A stretch of 64,000 nt of DNA from Phaeovulum vinaykumarii. Its GTDB lineage: Bacteria; Pseudomonadota; Alphaproteobacteria; Rhodobacterales; Rhodobacteraceae. Where the stretch lies: assembly GCF_900156695.1 (NCBI RefSeq), contig NZ_FTOM01000002.1:62001-126000 (forward strand), read 5' to 3'. Positions 9,554-18,857 of this stretch are shown here, in pieces; the stretch's first letter is position 1, and the number at the start of each line of letters is the position of its first letter. Under the pieces are notes generated by a model that did no database searches, was not told where the DNA came from, and saw only the letters and a list, made by a program, of their open reading frames with translations. Both the position numbers and the translations under genes were made by a program.

Positions 9554-9790
9554 CCGCCTGCGGGATTGGCAACGCCAGGTTGTGCGCGTGACGCCTGTCC
9601 AAGCGGCCTGCGCGCTGTTCCATCCCGGATGATCGCATAGCCCCTCGTCGGTCTGCCCCTGTCATGGGAAGGTCCATCCCGCGCAAGGTTCGGGGAGGGG
9701 GCGAGCACGCTGATCCCCTTGCACAAGCAGGCGATCACGACGCCGAAGATCCGGGCTGCGATCCAGGCGCGCGCCGCGCAAGCGCCGCGA
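9554..9790. other. Unassigned stretch between alaE and rlmH
   Basis: No supported gene. A minus-strand frame gives a short hydrophobic segment (WIAARIFGVVIACLCKG) without a start or a recognisable family; it may be another relic in the same decayed patch. Confidence 0.3.
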
Positions 9791-10261
9791 TCAAGCCCTA
9801 TGATAGGGCGTGCCGGCCAGGATCTGGGTCGCGCGATACAGCTGTTCGGTCAGCATTACCCGCGCCAGCATATGCGGCCAGACCATCGCCCCGAAGGACA
9901 GCATCGCATCGGCGCGCGCACGCAGATCGGGCGCCAGCCCGTCGGCGCCGCCGATGACGAAGGCCAGATCGCCCCGCCCGTCATCGCGCCAACGCGCCAG
10001 CTGCGCGGCAAGGCCCGGCGAATCGAACCGCTCGCCGCGTTCGTCGAGCGCGCACAGGCGCGCGCCCTGCGGCAGCGCCCGCGCCAGAAGCGCGGCCTCG
10101 GCCGACTGGCCGCCGCCCTTGCGGTCCTCGACCTCGACAAGGCTCAACGGGCCAAGCCCAAGGGGCCGGCCCGCACGGTCGAAACGGGTGATGTAGTCGC
10201 GCACGAGATCGGCCTCGGGGCCGGAACGCATCCGGCCCACGGCGCAGATCGTCACCTTCAT
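9791..10261 (-). CDS. rlmH: 23S rRNA (pseudouridine1915-N3)-methyltransferase
   Basis: This SPOUT-fold enzyme methylates pseudouridine 1915 in helix 69 of 23S rRNA on 70S ribosomes, using S-adenosylmethionine. It is 156 aa, as expected. The knot region shows LCALDERGERFDS, FVIGGADGLAPDL and the C-terminal MLTEQLYRATQILAGTPYHR signature. The start at 10261 shares one base with the rsfS stop (TGATG junction), so translation is coupled. The rsfS-rlmH pairing is widely conserved and supports both calls. Confidence 0.96.
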   Translation of the reverse strand: MKVTICAVGRMRSGPEADLVRDYITRFDRAGRPLGLGPLSLVEVEDRKGGGQSAEAALLARALPQGARLCALDERGERFDSPGLAAQLARWRDDGRGDLAFVIGGADGLAPDLRARADAMLSFGAMVWPHMLARVMLTEQLYRATQILAGTPYHRA

Positions 10262-10668
10262 CAGGCGTGCCCGGCCCCCGGCTTGGTCACCGCCGCGCCA
10301 TAGGAGGCGGGCGCCGACAGCCACATCTTCTCGAGCTGGTAGAACTCGCGCACCTCGGGGCGGAAGACATGGACGATCACGTCGCCCGCGTCGATCAGCA
10401 CCCAGTCGCCCTGTTCCTTGCCCTCGATCTTGCAGATCAGGCCAAAGTCTTCCTTGAGCCGGTCGATCAGCTTCTCGGCGATGGCCCCGACCTGGCGCGA
10501 CGACCGGCCCGAGCAGATCACCATGTGATCGGCCACGGACGACCGTCCGCGCAGATCAATGGTCACCACGTCCTCGGCCTTGTCATCATCGAGTGAGGTC
10601 AGGATACGGGCGAGGAGCGCGTCGCTCGTCACCTTTTCGGATGCCGGAAGACCCGCGGTCATCGGCAT
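10261..10668 (-). CDS. rsfS: Ribosomal silencing factor RsfS
   Basis: RsfS binds ribosomal protein uL14 and blocks joining of the subunits, lowering translation when nutrients are scarce. The 135-aa protein contains the Oligomerisation/RsfS domain with DVVTIDLRGRSSVADHM (34-50), ICSGRSSRQVGAIAE and the C-terminal GDWVLIDAGDVIVHVFRP. The start may be either of two Met codons (residues 1 and 3). It heads the rsfS-rlmH pair. Confidence 0.95.
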   Translation of the reverse strand: MPMTAGLPASEKVTSDALLARILTSLDDDKAEDVVTIDLRGRSSVADHMVICSGRSSRQVGAIAEKLIDRLKEDFGLICKIEGKEQGDWVLIDAGDVIVHVFRPEVREFYQLEKMWLSAPASYGAAVTKPGAGHA

Positions 10669-10847
10669 TCCTCGGGCAGCCGACCGAGATCGGGTTTCGG
10701 CTGCGCTACTGGACTGAGACAGGACATTGTCCTCCCAAGCTGCACGCCGATGAAAGGGCCCCGGCGCCGGGCGATTGGAAATCTAGCATCTTGCGGACGA
10801 AATCTCAAGAAACCGGGGCGATCGGCCGCGGCCTCCATCCGCGGGGG

Positions 10848-11792
10848 TCAGCCGGGCGGATCGGCGGGGGGCAGCAGGTCCGGGCGCGGCTCGGTCTCGG
10901 GGCGCAGGCGCGAATTCAGGACGGGTTGCAGGCTGGCGCGGGCGCGGGCCTCGCGCGCGACGATATAGACCCCCGAGGCGATAATGACGCCGGCCCCGAT
11001 CAGGGTGGCGACATCGGGGGTTTCGTGGAACAGGAACCACCCGAAACCGATCGCCCAGAGCATCTGCGAATATTGCATCGGCGCCACGATCACGGCCTCG
11101 CCCGCGCGATAGGACAGGATCGACAGCCACATCGCCGCCAGCCCGAAGCTTGCCACCACCGCCATCAACCCCAGTTCGGGCAGCGCCATCGGCCGGTAGA
11201 CGAAGGGTAGCACCGCGCCCATCGCCAGGAAATTGGCCAGCAGCGGAATGGCCAGCAGCGCCATGGGTCTTTCGGTCTCGCCGATGCGGCGCACCACGAC
11301 CATGCCGAAGGCGCCCGCCAGCGCCGATCCCAGCGCCGCCAGATGCCCCGCCGTCAGATCGCCCATGCCGGGGCGCAGCACGATCAGCACCCCCACCAGC
11401 CCGCACAGCACCGCAATCCAGCGGCGCGGGCCGACGGGCTCGCCCAGGATCGGGACCGACAGCGCGGTGATGATGAGCGGCATAGTGAAGAGAAACGCAT
11501 AGACCTGCGCCAGCGGCAGCACGGCAAAGGCATAGAAGGCCAGAACGCCGTTCAGCACCACCGCCACCGCGCGTCCGGCCACCCAGCCCGGATGCACCGG
11601 CCGCAAGCCGGCCTCGCCGCGCATCGGCACCATGCCGATCATCACCAGTGGAAAGCTGAAGGTGGCGGCGAAGAACATGATCTGCGGCGCCGAAAAGCCC
11701 GCGCCCAGGGCCTTCACGGCCACGTCATGCATGGCATAGATGGCCATCGCCAGAAGCGCCAGGAGCGCGCCGCGGACATTCGAACCCGTCAT
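10848..11792 (-). CDS. DMT-superfamily membrane transporter (EamA type)
   Basis: A 314-aa protein with ten predicted hydrophobic segments arranged as two EamA repeats (about 5-140 and 150-285), the drug/metabolite transporter pattern. The first segment holds AMAIYAMHDVAVKAL, and the second repeat ends with the typical GWFLFHETPDVATLIGAGVII. The substrate cannot be told from sequence; relatives export amino acids, riboflavin or other metabolites. I start at 11792; a longer frame adds a basic, non-membrane extension that reads as non-coding. The gene is divergent from the Na/Pi cotransporter gene with 133 nt between starts. Confidence 0.85.
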   Translation of the reverse strand: MTGSNVRGALLALLAMAIYAMHDVAVKALGAGFSAPQIMFFAATFSFPLVMIGMVPMRGEAGLRPVHPGWVAGRAVAVVLNGVLAFYAFAVLPLAQVYAFLFTMPLIITALSVPILGEPVGPRRWIAVLCGLVGVLIVLRPGMGDLTAGHLAALGSALAGAFGMVVVRRIGETERPMALLAIPLLANFLAMGAVLPFVYRPMALPELGLMAVVASFGLAAMWLSILSYRAGEAVIVAPMQYSQMLWAIGFGWFLFHETPDVATLIGAGVIIASGVYIVAREARARASLQPVLNSRLRPETEPRPDLLPPADPPG

Positions 11793-11925
11793 CTGGAGAC
11801 CCCGTGCGCAACCCTGCGCAATCCCGCGCGCGCGAGTGTCGCAAATTTCCCCGGCCGGCTCAATCGCGCGGAGGGGGGCGCAAGCCCTCTTGCCGGCGCG
11901 TGCGGGCGGCGCGACACTTGCCGCC

Positions 11926-13491
11926 ATGATCGCGCTTGTCGACATTCTGGGCGGTATCGGCCTGTTCATCCTGGGCATGCAGATGACCACCGATTCGCTG
12001 CGCGCGCTGGCGGGGGGACGGACCCGCGCCTGGATCGCGCGGTTTGCCACCACGCCCCTGCGCGGGGCGCTGACCGGGGCGGGGGTGACCGCGATCCTGC
12101 AAAGCTCGAGCGCGGTCGTGGTGACGGCGGTGGGCTTCGTGGGGGCCGGCATCCTGAGCTTTCCCCAGGCGATCGGCATCATCTACGGCGCCAATATCGG
12201 CACCACGATCACCGGCTGGATCGTCATGGCGGTGGGGGTGAAGCTGCACCTGGGCCTTGTGGCGCTGGGCGGGGTGTTCGTTGCGGCGCTGATGCGCACG
12301 CTGGGCACGGGGCGGTGGCGGGCCGGGGGGCTGGCGCTGGCGGGGATCTCGCTCGTCTTCGTGGGCTTTGACTTCCTGCAACAGGGCGCCGATGCGCTGC
12401 GCCCGGCGATGACCGGGATTCTGGCCGCGTTTCAGGGCTCGTGGGTGGCGCTGATGCTGGCGGGCATGGCCTTCACGGTGGTGGTGCAAAGCTCGAGCGC
12501 GGGTGTCGCCACGGCGCTGGTGCTGCTGGGCGGGGGGACGATCGACCTGATGCAGGCGGCGGCGATGGTGGTGGGCATGGATGTCGGCACCACCTTCAAG
12601 TCGCTTCTGGTCACCATCGGCGGCTCGCGCGACATGCGGCGCACGGCGGTGGCGCATGTGGCCTATAACGTGGTGACGGGGGTGGTGGCGCTGGCGCTCC
12701 TGGGCCCGGCGACGGCCCTGCTGCGCGGGCTGACAGGCGACGATCTGGCCGCGCTGGTGGCGTTTCACACCAGCTTCAACCTGGCGGGCGTGCTGCTGAT
12801 GCTGCCGCTGACGGGGCCCTTTGCGCGCGGCATCATCCGTCTTGTGCCCGACGCCGCAGACAGCCTGCCGCCGCTGCCCGACCGGGCGCTTCTGGCCGAT
12901 GCGCATGCCGCGCTCGATGCCGGGATGGGGGTGACGGGGCGGTTCGCGGCGATCACGCTGGGCCATCTGTCCGAGGCCCTGCGTGCCCGCCCCGATGCGC
13001 CGCCCGAGGGGCTGCATCCCGCCATCGACGATCTGGCCGATTTCCTGACCCGCATTGCGCTGCCCGAAGGCGACGCGGGCGCGTTGCGCCGCCACGCAGC
13101 GCTTTTGCACCGGATCGACCACCTGCACCGGCTGGTGGGGCGCGCCGAACAGACCGACCGTGTGTCGCGCGCGGCGCGCGATCCGCTGCTGGCGCGGCCT
13201 GCGCGGGCGCTGGCGGCGGCCTGTGCCCGGGCCGCGCAGACGCCCGCCGACCCCGATCTGGCGCGGCGGCTGGGGCATCTGGCGGCCACGCTGGGCCTGC
13301 GCGCGCGGCGCATCCGCCGCGGCGTCCTCTTGCGCGAACATGCCGGGTTGATCGGGACGGCCGATGTCTTTGCGCTGACCGATGCCGCGCGCTGGCTCGA
13401 GCGCACGGCGATCCATTGCGCCCGGATCGTGACCTATGGCGCCGAGGCCGCCCAGGATCCGAAGCCGAAGGTCATGAAATCGCGTGGATAG
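11926..13491 (+). CDS. Na/Pi cotransporter family protein
   Basis: A 521-aa inner-membrane protein of the SLC34-like Na+/phosphate symporter family. The inverted repeats carry the family signature QSSS twice: TAILQSSSAVVVTAVGF (about 46-62) and VVQSSSAGVATALVLLGG (about 186-203). Each is followed by the second-repeat motif, GANIGTTITGW and GMDVGTTFKSL. After the membrane half the last 200 residues are soluble and helical, in the position of the PhoU-like domain common in bacterial members. The start is the ATG at 11926. The 3' end overlaps the convergent sulfotransferase gene by 58 bp. No Pho box was recognised upstream. Confidence 0.88.
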   Translation: MIALVDILGGIGLFILGMQMTTDSLRALAGGRTRAWIARFATTPLRGALTGAGVTAILQSSSAVVVTAVGFVGAGILSFPQAIGIIYGANIGTTITGWIVMAVGVKLHLGLVALGGVFVAALMRTLGTGRWRAGGLALAGISLVFVGFDFLQQGADALRPAMTGILAAFQGSWVALMLAGMAFTVVVQSSSAGVATALVLLGGGTIDLMQAAAMVVGMDVGTTFKSLLVTIGGSRDMRRTAVAHVAYNVVTGVVALALLGPATALLRGLTGDDLAALVAFHTSFNLAGVLLMLPLTGPFARGIIRLVPDAADSLPPLPDRALLADAHAALDAGMGVTGRFAAITLGHLSEALRARPDAPPEGLHPAIDDLADFLTRIALPEGDAGALRRHAALLHRIDHLHRLVGRAEQTDRVSRAARDPLLARPARALAAACARAAQTPADPDLARRLGHLAATLGLRARRIRRGVLLREHAGLIGTADVFALTDAARWLERTAIHCARIVTYGAEAAQDPKPKVMKSRG

Positions 13492-14858
13492 GCGTCGCGC
13501 ACCGCGCGTTCCAGATCGGCATCGGCAATCTGTGCCAGGGTGACGGGGCCGGGGTCCGGGGTCACGGGCGGGGTGTCGGGGGCGCGCGCCCCGGTGGCCG
13601 CGGCCAGCGCCGCCAGGTCTTCGGCCAGGCGATCCTCGCGGCAGATCATGTCGGGCAGCGCGAAGTCCCCGAAACCCTGGATCACCGCGGTCTGGCTGGC
13701 CCAGACCGGGTCCACGCGCACCGGGGTCTGGCCGCCGATATTGGCCTTTGCGAATTTCAGGAACGCCAGGAATGAGCGATGCCAGTCGCCGGGCGACATC
13801 TGCCCCAGCGCCTCGGGCTCGGGCAGACCCAGATCGTATTCGTCGTTCAACAGCGCGCGGATCTCGGGATAATGGCCCGGCGCCAGAACCTGGGAAAAGG
13901 CGGTCCAGGCGCGGTCCAGCGGATGGCGCACGATGGTGAAGCTGCGGTGGCCCGGATGGGTGCGCTTCCACTTGCGCAGCTCCTTCTGGGTGAAGTCGCA
14001 GGCGGTTTCCTCGGCCGCCTCAAGCCAGGCGCGCACGCCCGCCTCGGGCCCCGGCCGCACCGGCATGTAGAGAAGCCCCGCGCCCGCCGCCCCGCCTGCC
14101 CCGGCGATGAAGCCGGGCACCGCCGGGCCGCGGCGTGGCTCGAAATTGGGGGTGCGCGACAGGTTCGCCCAGTCGATCCGGGCCAGCGCGCGCTCCATCT
14201 CGTCGAAGTTGCGGACCTTCTTCGACATTTCCTCGGGGTTTTGCTTGATCAGCCCGGTGGGCAGCGCCTCGAGCCGCCCCTCGACACCCAGCCATTTCGC
14301 CAGCCCCGCCAGAACGTCGAGATCGCGCAGATCCTCGTAATCAATGTAGAACGCCGTCTGCCCCGATTTCTGGAGCGCGTTCATCAGCTTGACCTGAAAG
14401 GTCTGAAGCGGCGCCAGGAATTTCTCGAATTCGGCGGGCTTGAAGGGGGACTTGAACTCGCGCCGGTCGCGCACATGGGTCAGCCGCCAGCGGTCGGTGT
14501 TATAGGCGATCTTGAGGCTGACATAGCATTCGACCGGGTTGCGCGTCAGCACGATCTTGGCGCAGCGCGGGTCGTTCATCACCACGTCGAAGATGCGCGG
14601 GTCGTGGTCGTGGAAATAGCGAAAGCCGGTCAGGCCCTCGGCCTCGCGGATGCGGGTCAGCAAGAGCGCGGGGTCGGACAGGCGCTGGCCCAGCGACACG
14701 CCCAGAAGCTGCGTCAGGTCGGGGTCGCCCAGATGGGTGGGGTTGAAGGCCTCGCCGTAGCTGTGCACGCCCGGAAGCGCGTTCAGGCAGGCCTCGAACA
14801 GGTTCGAGCCGGTGCGCATCTCGGCAAAGACGACGAAGCTGTCAAAGGGTCGGGTCAT
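13434..14858 (-). CDS. Two-domain sulfotransferase-family protein (NodH-like)
   Basis: The 474-aa protein appears to hold two sulfotransferase folds. The N-terminal one (about 1-240) has the PAPS-binding loop FVVFAEMRTGSNLFEACL and the 3'-phosphate segment AKIVLTRNPVECYVSL, like NodH/Stf0. The C-terminal one (about 290-465) has SFTIVRHPLDRAWTAFSQ, like sulfotransferase family 2. The first loop lacks the Lys of many PAPS enzymes, so the donor and activity are uncertain. The ATG at 14858 is 7 nt downstream of the previous stop; a TTG at 14876 is an alternative. It ends the galU-galE-GT cluster, which suggests it sulfates or otherwise modifies the surface glycan made there. Confidence 0.8.
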   Translation of the reverse strand: MTRPFDSFVVFAEMRTGSNLFEACLNALPGVHSYGEAFNPTHLGDPDLTQLLGVSLGQRLSDPALLLTRIREAEGLTGFRYFHDHDPRIFDVVMNDPRCAKIVLTRNPVECYVSLKIAYNTDRWRLTHVRDRREFKSPFKPAEFEKFLAPLQTFQVKLMNALQKSGQTAFYIDYEDLRDLDVLAGLAKWLGVEGRLEALPTGLIKQNPEEMSKKVRNFDEMERALARIDWANLSRTPNFEPRRGPAVPGFIAGAGGAAGAGLLYMPVRPGPEAGVRAWLEAAEETACDFTQKELRKWKRTHPGHRSFTIVRHPLDRAWTAFSQVLAPGHYPEIRALLNDEYDLGLPEPEALGQMSPGDWHRSFLAFLKFAKANIGGQTPVRVDPVWASQTAVIQGFGDFALPDMICREDRLAEDLAALAAATGARAPDTPPVTPDPGPVTLAQIADADLERAVRDAYPRDFMTFGFGSWAASAP

Positions 14859-14865
14859 TGCGGGC

Positions 14866-16563
14866 CTATCGGACAAGATAGGGGCGGCCGCGCCGCCCGG
14901 TGGCCGGACGCGGGTCTTCGCCCATCGGGAAATCGCCCATCAGGCGGGGCTGCATCCCCTGGTTTTTCAGATTTTGCAGGAATTGCCCAAAACCCGTAAG
15001 ATCCACCAGCCGCGGCGCCTCGGTCAGGCGGCGGGCGGTGCGCGGGCTCAGCTCGTCGATGATGGTCTGCAAGGGCTCCATCGGGTTCTCGATGAAATCG
15101 GCCATCGTCCAGATCCGCACGCGGGCCTTCACATACATCGACCGCAGGATGTCCAGATGCGCCTGTTCGACCTTCTGAAGCCGCGCGGCCTCGCGCCGGA
15201 CCTCGTGGAAGGGCCGCGCGGAATGGAACAGCGGCACCGCCCAGGCGCCGGTGATGACCGAGATCTGGGCGTTCGGGTCGGTGGCGGTGAACCAGTTGCA
15301 CTCCTGATTGTCGCGCGGCGAGAACATGAAGCACTGCCGCTCGCCGCGGGCGTTCCAGATCATGTTGGTCAGGAAGGCGCGGGGGTTGTAGTCGCGCAGC
15401 GCCACGCTGTCGGTCAGGCAGCCGTTATAGAGCGTCTCGCCGCCGGCGAATTCGACGCGCTCGGGGCCGAAGATATGGCCATGCACGCGCGCGGTGACCT
15501 GCTTTGACAGCCAACTGTCGAAATTTTCAAAAATATCCGCAAATCCGTGAAATATCGAATATTGCGCACAGGTCTTGCCGTTCTCGCGGTCCTTGCGGGG
15601 GAAACGGCTTTGCATGTAAAGGCCCGCGCGCCCTTTCAGCCGCCGCTCGACTGCCTTCGAGAACAGCCGGTCGATCTTGGTCGGGTCGGGCTCGGTATGG
15701 GCCAGGCTGGGCGCGCGCGGCGCCAGGAAGGTCTTGTAGAGCCGGTCCGCCTGCGGCCAGATCTTGCGCGCCACGAAGCAATCGGACCGGCGCAGCAATT
15801 GCAGGTGATCGTCGTAGAACACATGCGGCTTGCCCTGATAGTCGAACTTCGACAGCGTCAGCGACCGGCTTTCGATCGAGGTGCCGTAAAGCCGCACAAG
15901 CGTCTGGAAATAGCTTTCATCGGGGATCCAGACGCGGCGGAAATAGCGGTCGTGCACGGGGCGGTCGGGGTCGGTCAGGATCGCGCTGAGCGTGGCGCGC
16001 GTCAGGCACCACCACTGGCTGCCCAGATGCGGCACCAGCCCGTCGGGGATATGGCGGCGCAACCCCAGCCGGCGTTGCAGGTTGACATAGCGGTCAAAGA
16101 GCTTGCGTCGCTTTTTCCAGGAAAACGGAAAATGCAGGGTGAAGCGTTCGATATCGAGCCCGCCCACCGTCCAGCCCACATCCGCGGTGGTCACGCTTTC
16201 GATGAAGTCGGTCCAGGGGCGGCGGTCGAGATAGGCGTTCAGCTCGGCCACCGGCCGCAGCGGCAGACATGCGCCCGAGGCCAGGAAGACATGGCTGACC
16301 TCGGGGTGGCGTTCGAGCATCTTCTCGGCGCCGGCCTGTGCGGCGGCAACCAGCGACCAGGTGCCCCAGTCGCATTTGAACCGGCGGCAGAAGCTGACAT
16401 TGCCCAGGTCGGCCAGATCGTCCTGAAGCTGCCGGAAGGCCGCGCGGGGCACGCGGGCATCGACATGGATGACCACGGGCGCGTCGGATTGCGCCCAATA
16501 GCGGGCAACCTGCGCGGCGCGGTCCAGCGCGGTGTGGCACATCATCACGAAGCCGACCGGCAT
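14866..16563 (-). CDS. GT14-type (core-2/I-branching) glycosyltransferase with long C-terminal domain
   Basis: The 565-aa protein starts with a Branch/GT14-like domain (about 1-270): VGFVMMCHTALDRAAQVARY, VIHVDAR, FLASGACLPLRP and GSQWWCLTR are in the order seen in core-2 beta-1,6-GlcNAc transferases and xylosyltransferases. The remaining 290 residues form an additional domain (DUF5927-like, by recollection) with many Trp/Cys residues and no membrane segment. The family transfers GlcNAc or xylose; the acceptor here is unknown. It is translated just before the sulfotransferase and after two GT2-like genes. Confidence 0.82.
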   Translation of the reverse strand: MPVGFVMMCHTALDRAAQVARYWAQSDAPVVIHVDARVPRAAFRQLQDDLADLGNVSFCRRFKCDWGTWSLVAAAQAGAEKMLERHPEVSHVFLASGACLPLRPVAELNAYLDRRPWTDFIESVTTADVGWTVGGLDIERFTLHFPFSWKKRRKLFDRYVNLQRRLGLRRHIPDGLVPHLGSQWWCLTRATLSAILTDPDRPVHDRYFRRVWIPDESYFQTLVRLYGTSIESRSLTLSKFDYQGKPHVFYDDHLQLLRRSDCFVARKIWPQADRLYKTFLAPRAPSLAHTEPDPTKIDRLFSKAVERRLKGRAGLYMQSRFPRKDRENGKTCAQYSIFHGFADIFENFDSWLSKQVTARVHGHIFGPERVEFAGGETLYNGCLTDSVALRDYNPRAFLTNMIWNARGERQCFMFSPRDNQECNWFTATDPNAQISVITGAWAVPLFHSARPFHEVRREAARLQKVEQAHLDILRSMYVKARVRIWTMADFIENPMEPLQTIIDELSPRTARRLTEAPRLVDLTGFGQFLQNLKNQGMQPRLMGDFPMGEDPRPATGRRGRPYLVR

Positions 16564-16573
16564 GGTGTCCCTC

Positions 16574-17680
16574 TTACGCCCAGTTGCCCTTTGACATCAG
16601 CCCGATGATCTCGAGCTGGCGCCAGTTGATGTAGCGTTCGGACCATTTGCACCACAAGTCGGGCTGGCCCGACAAGTGCTCCGAATAGGCCCGGTATTCG
16701 CGCGAATTCGCGTAATGCTCGCGCCGGGTCAGTTCCTCGGAGACCTTGGCCGACAGGGGCGACAGGAATTTGGCATGCAGAAGGCAGCCCGCGGCCCGTT
16801 CCCCGCCCCATTCGTCATAGGTCTTGTTGAGCTTGCGCGGCAGCAGCATGTGGGTCGAGCTGATGTAGACATAGCCGCGCCGCCACTTGACCAGCGGGAT
16901 CTTGTTGAGCGAGGGCGCCGCGAAAGGCGCGTCGGGGAAGAAGACGCGCGCGCGCGGCCCGCCCTGGATCCACAGGTTCTGGTGAAGGCCGTTCTTGGAA
17001 ATGGTGTAATTGCCCGCATCGAACCAGCAGGCGATCTCGAAGGGATCCTGGCCCTCGTGGTAGGGCTGCGCGTCGATCGGCCCCTTGGGATACATGTCCA
17101 GCAGCATCGCCGGAAAGGACGGATAGGCGCAGGTCTCCAGCCAGTCGGTCAGCGCGCGGATGGGGCGGGTGTCGCAGAACGGATAGATGAAGAATTCGTC
17201 GGGATCGACGGTCAGGCACCAATGCCCGCGCCCGTAGCGCCGCAGCAGCCAGTTCATCCAGTCCATGCCGAAGCGCGCGCGCTTGTAGCTGGCGCGGGTG
17301 CTCCAGACCGAGACATCGGGCTGTTCGGCCAGGTATTCGCGGCTGCCGTCGTCGGAATCATTGTCCACGAACAGGAAGTGATCCACCCCCATCTCGCGGT
17401 AATAGCGCAGGAAATAGGGCAGCCGCACGCGTTCGTTGCGGGCGGTCACGAAGACCAGCGTGTCGCGCGGGCGGATCAGGGCGGTGCGGTTGACGACGGG
17501 CTTCATCTCGCGCCGCTTGCGGAACGCCCGGATCAGATAGCGTTTGCGTTGCAGCCGAAGCCGATATGTCTGCCGCCAGCCCAAGCGTCGATCCCATCCC
17601 TTGCCGTTTGCCGTCTCGTCCCTTGCGCGGATGGACGGGCCGCCGCGCGCGGCGTTCCGGCCGCGGCATGTCCCTTTCAC
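16574..17680 (-). CDS. Glycosyltransferase family 2-like protein, copy 1
   Basis: A 368-aa cytoplasmic transferase of the Glyco_tranf_2_4 group. Visible motifs are VFVTARNERVRLPYFLRYYR, the nucleotide-sugar DxD-like element FLFVDNDSDDGS, and WCLTVDPDEFFIYPF with a second acidic pair. The start is a GTG at 17680. The first 58 residues are basic, and the part from RLRLQRKRYL onward is conserved in the neighbouring copy, so an internal ATG at residue 59 is less likely. It is clearly homologous to the next gene upstream (about 45-50% identity by eye across the whole length), so the two arose by tandem duplication. Confidence 0.85.
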   Translation of the reverse strand: MKGTCRGRNAARGGPSIRARDETANGKGWDRRLGWRQTYRLRLQRKRYLIRAFRKRREMKPVVNRTALIRPRDTLVFVTARNERVRLPYFLRYYREMGVDHFLFVDNDSDDGSREYLAEQPDVSVWSTRASYKRARFGMDWMNWLLRRYGRGHWCLTVDPDEFFIYPFCDTRPIRALTDWLETCAYPSFPAMLLDMYPKGPIDAQPYHEGQDPFEIACWFDAGNYTISKNGLHQNLWIQGGPRARVFFPDAPFAAPSLNKIPLVKWRRGYVYISSTHMLLPRKLNKTYDEWGGERAAGCLLHAKFLSPLSAKVSEELTRREHYANSREYRAYSEHLSGQPDLWCKWSERYINWRQLEIIGLMSKGNWA

Positions 17681-17768
17681 CCGTCGGCCGGGCGCGGCCC
17701 GGACACCGTGGCCCGACCATAAGACCTTGCCATGGCGTGGTAAACAAATGTCTTCTAACCGAGAACAA

Positions 17769-18845
17769 TCAGATCCAGCCGCCGCGCGACATCAGCCCCC
17801 GCGCCTCGAGCGACCGCCACCCCCCCAGCCGCGTCGAGGCCGGGCACCACAGGTCGGGGCTGGCGATCAGCCGGTCGTAATAGGCGGCAAAGGCATCGGC
17901 ATCCGCGAAATGCTGCCGCCGGGCCTTTTCCTCGGCCGAGCGCTGGACGATCTGCGGCAGGAACTTGGTGTGCAGCAACAGCCCCGAGGGCGCCTCGCCG
18001 CCCTGGTCGTCATAGACGCGGTTCAACCGCGGCGGCAGCGCGGCGTGGGCCGAATTGACATAGACGAAGCGCCGGTTCCAGCGCACCAGCGGCAGCTTGG
18101 TCAGCGTGGGGCCGCGGCGCGGCGCATCCAGAAGAACCCGGCTGCGCACGCCCCCCTGGATCCACAGATTGTCCATCGGCGCGCGGCGCACGATCGTGTA
18201 ATTTCCCGCGTCATACCATGACAGCACCGCAAAGGGATCGTCGCCGGGGGAATAGGTCTGCGCCTCGAGCGGGCCCCTGGGATAGAGGTCCAGCATCATC
18301 GCCGCAAAGGACGGGCGCCCCTCGGCGTCCAGCCATTCGGTCAGCGCGGGCAGGGGGCGGGTTTCCCAATAGGGATAGATCAGGATCTCGTCGGCATCGA
18401 GCGTCAGGCACCAATGCCCATGCCCGTGCCGGATCTGGAGCCAGGTGGTCCAGTCCAGCCCGAAGCGCGCCGCCTTGTAACCCGCCGCGGTGTGCCACAG
18501 CGACACGTCGGGCTGATCGGCCAGAAGCGCGCGGGTGGTGTCGGTGCTGTCGTTGTCCACCACCAGGAAATGGCGCACGCCCAACCGCCGGTAATGGGCC
18601 AGGAAATGCGGCAGCCGCACGGCTTCGTTGCGCAGGCAGGCAAAGGCCAGGATGTCACCGGGGGCGATGGCGGCGGTGCGGTCCGCGACCGGGTGCAGCG
18701 CATGGCGCGCGCGCAGGGCCCGCCACAACAGGCGCTGCCGCCTGCGCCGCATCTTCAGCGCCGCGCGCAGATCGCGCATCTTCAGAACTGCGCGCAGATC
18801 GCGCGGCCCGTCCATCGTCTTCATGACCGTCTCCGCCGGGCGCAT
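17769..18845 (-). CDS. Glycosyltransferase family 2-like protein, copy 2
   Basis: A 358-aa paralogue of the downstream gene with the same blocks: LAFACLRNEAVRLPHFLAHY, FLVVDNDSTDTT, WCLTLDADEILIYPY, NLWIQGGVRSRVL, and a closing RLGGWRSLEARGLMSRG. The N-terminal 35 residues contain a nearly perfect repeat, LRAVLKMRD / LRAALKMRR, coded by a tandem 27-bp DNA repeat. It lies 12 nt after galE. The duplicate pair could add two consecutive sugars to the same acceptor. Confidence 0.85.
   Translation of the reverse strand: MRPAETVMKTMDGPRDLRAVLKMRDLRAALKMRRRRQRLLWRALRARHALHPVADRTAAIAPGDILAFACLRNEAVRLPHFLAHYRRLGVRHFLVVDNDSTDTTRALLADQPDVSLWHTAAGYKAARFGLDWTTWLQIRHGHGHWCLTLDADEILIYPYWETRPLPALTEWLDAEGRPSFAAMMLDLYPRGPLEAQTYSPGDDPFAVLSWYDAGNYTIVRRAPMDNLWIQGGVRSRVLLDAPRRGPTLTKLPLVRWNRRFVYVNSAHAALPPRLNRVYDDQGGEAPSGLLLHTKFLPQIVQRSAEEKARRQHFADADAFAAYYDRLIASPDLWCPASTRLGGWRSLEARGLMSRGGWI
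18750..18803. repeat. Tandem 27-bp repeat inside the N-terminus of glycosyltransferase copy 2
   Basis: Two adjacent 27-bp units (18750-18776 and 18777-18803) differ at about four positions. Each encodes nine residues, so gain or loss of a unit keeps the frame. Confidence 0.8.
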
Positions 18846-18857
18846 CGGCCCTGCGGG

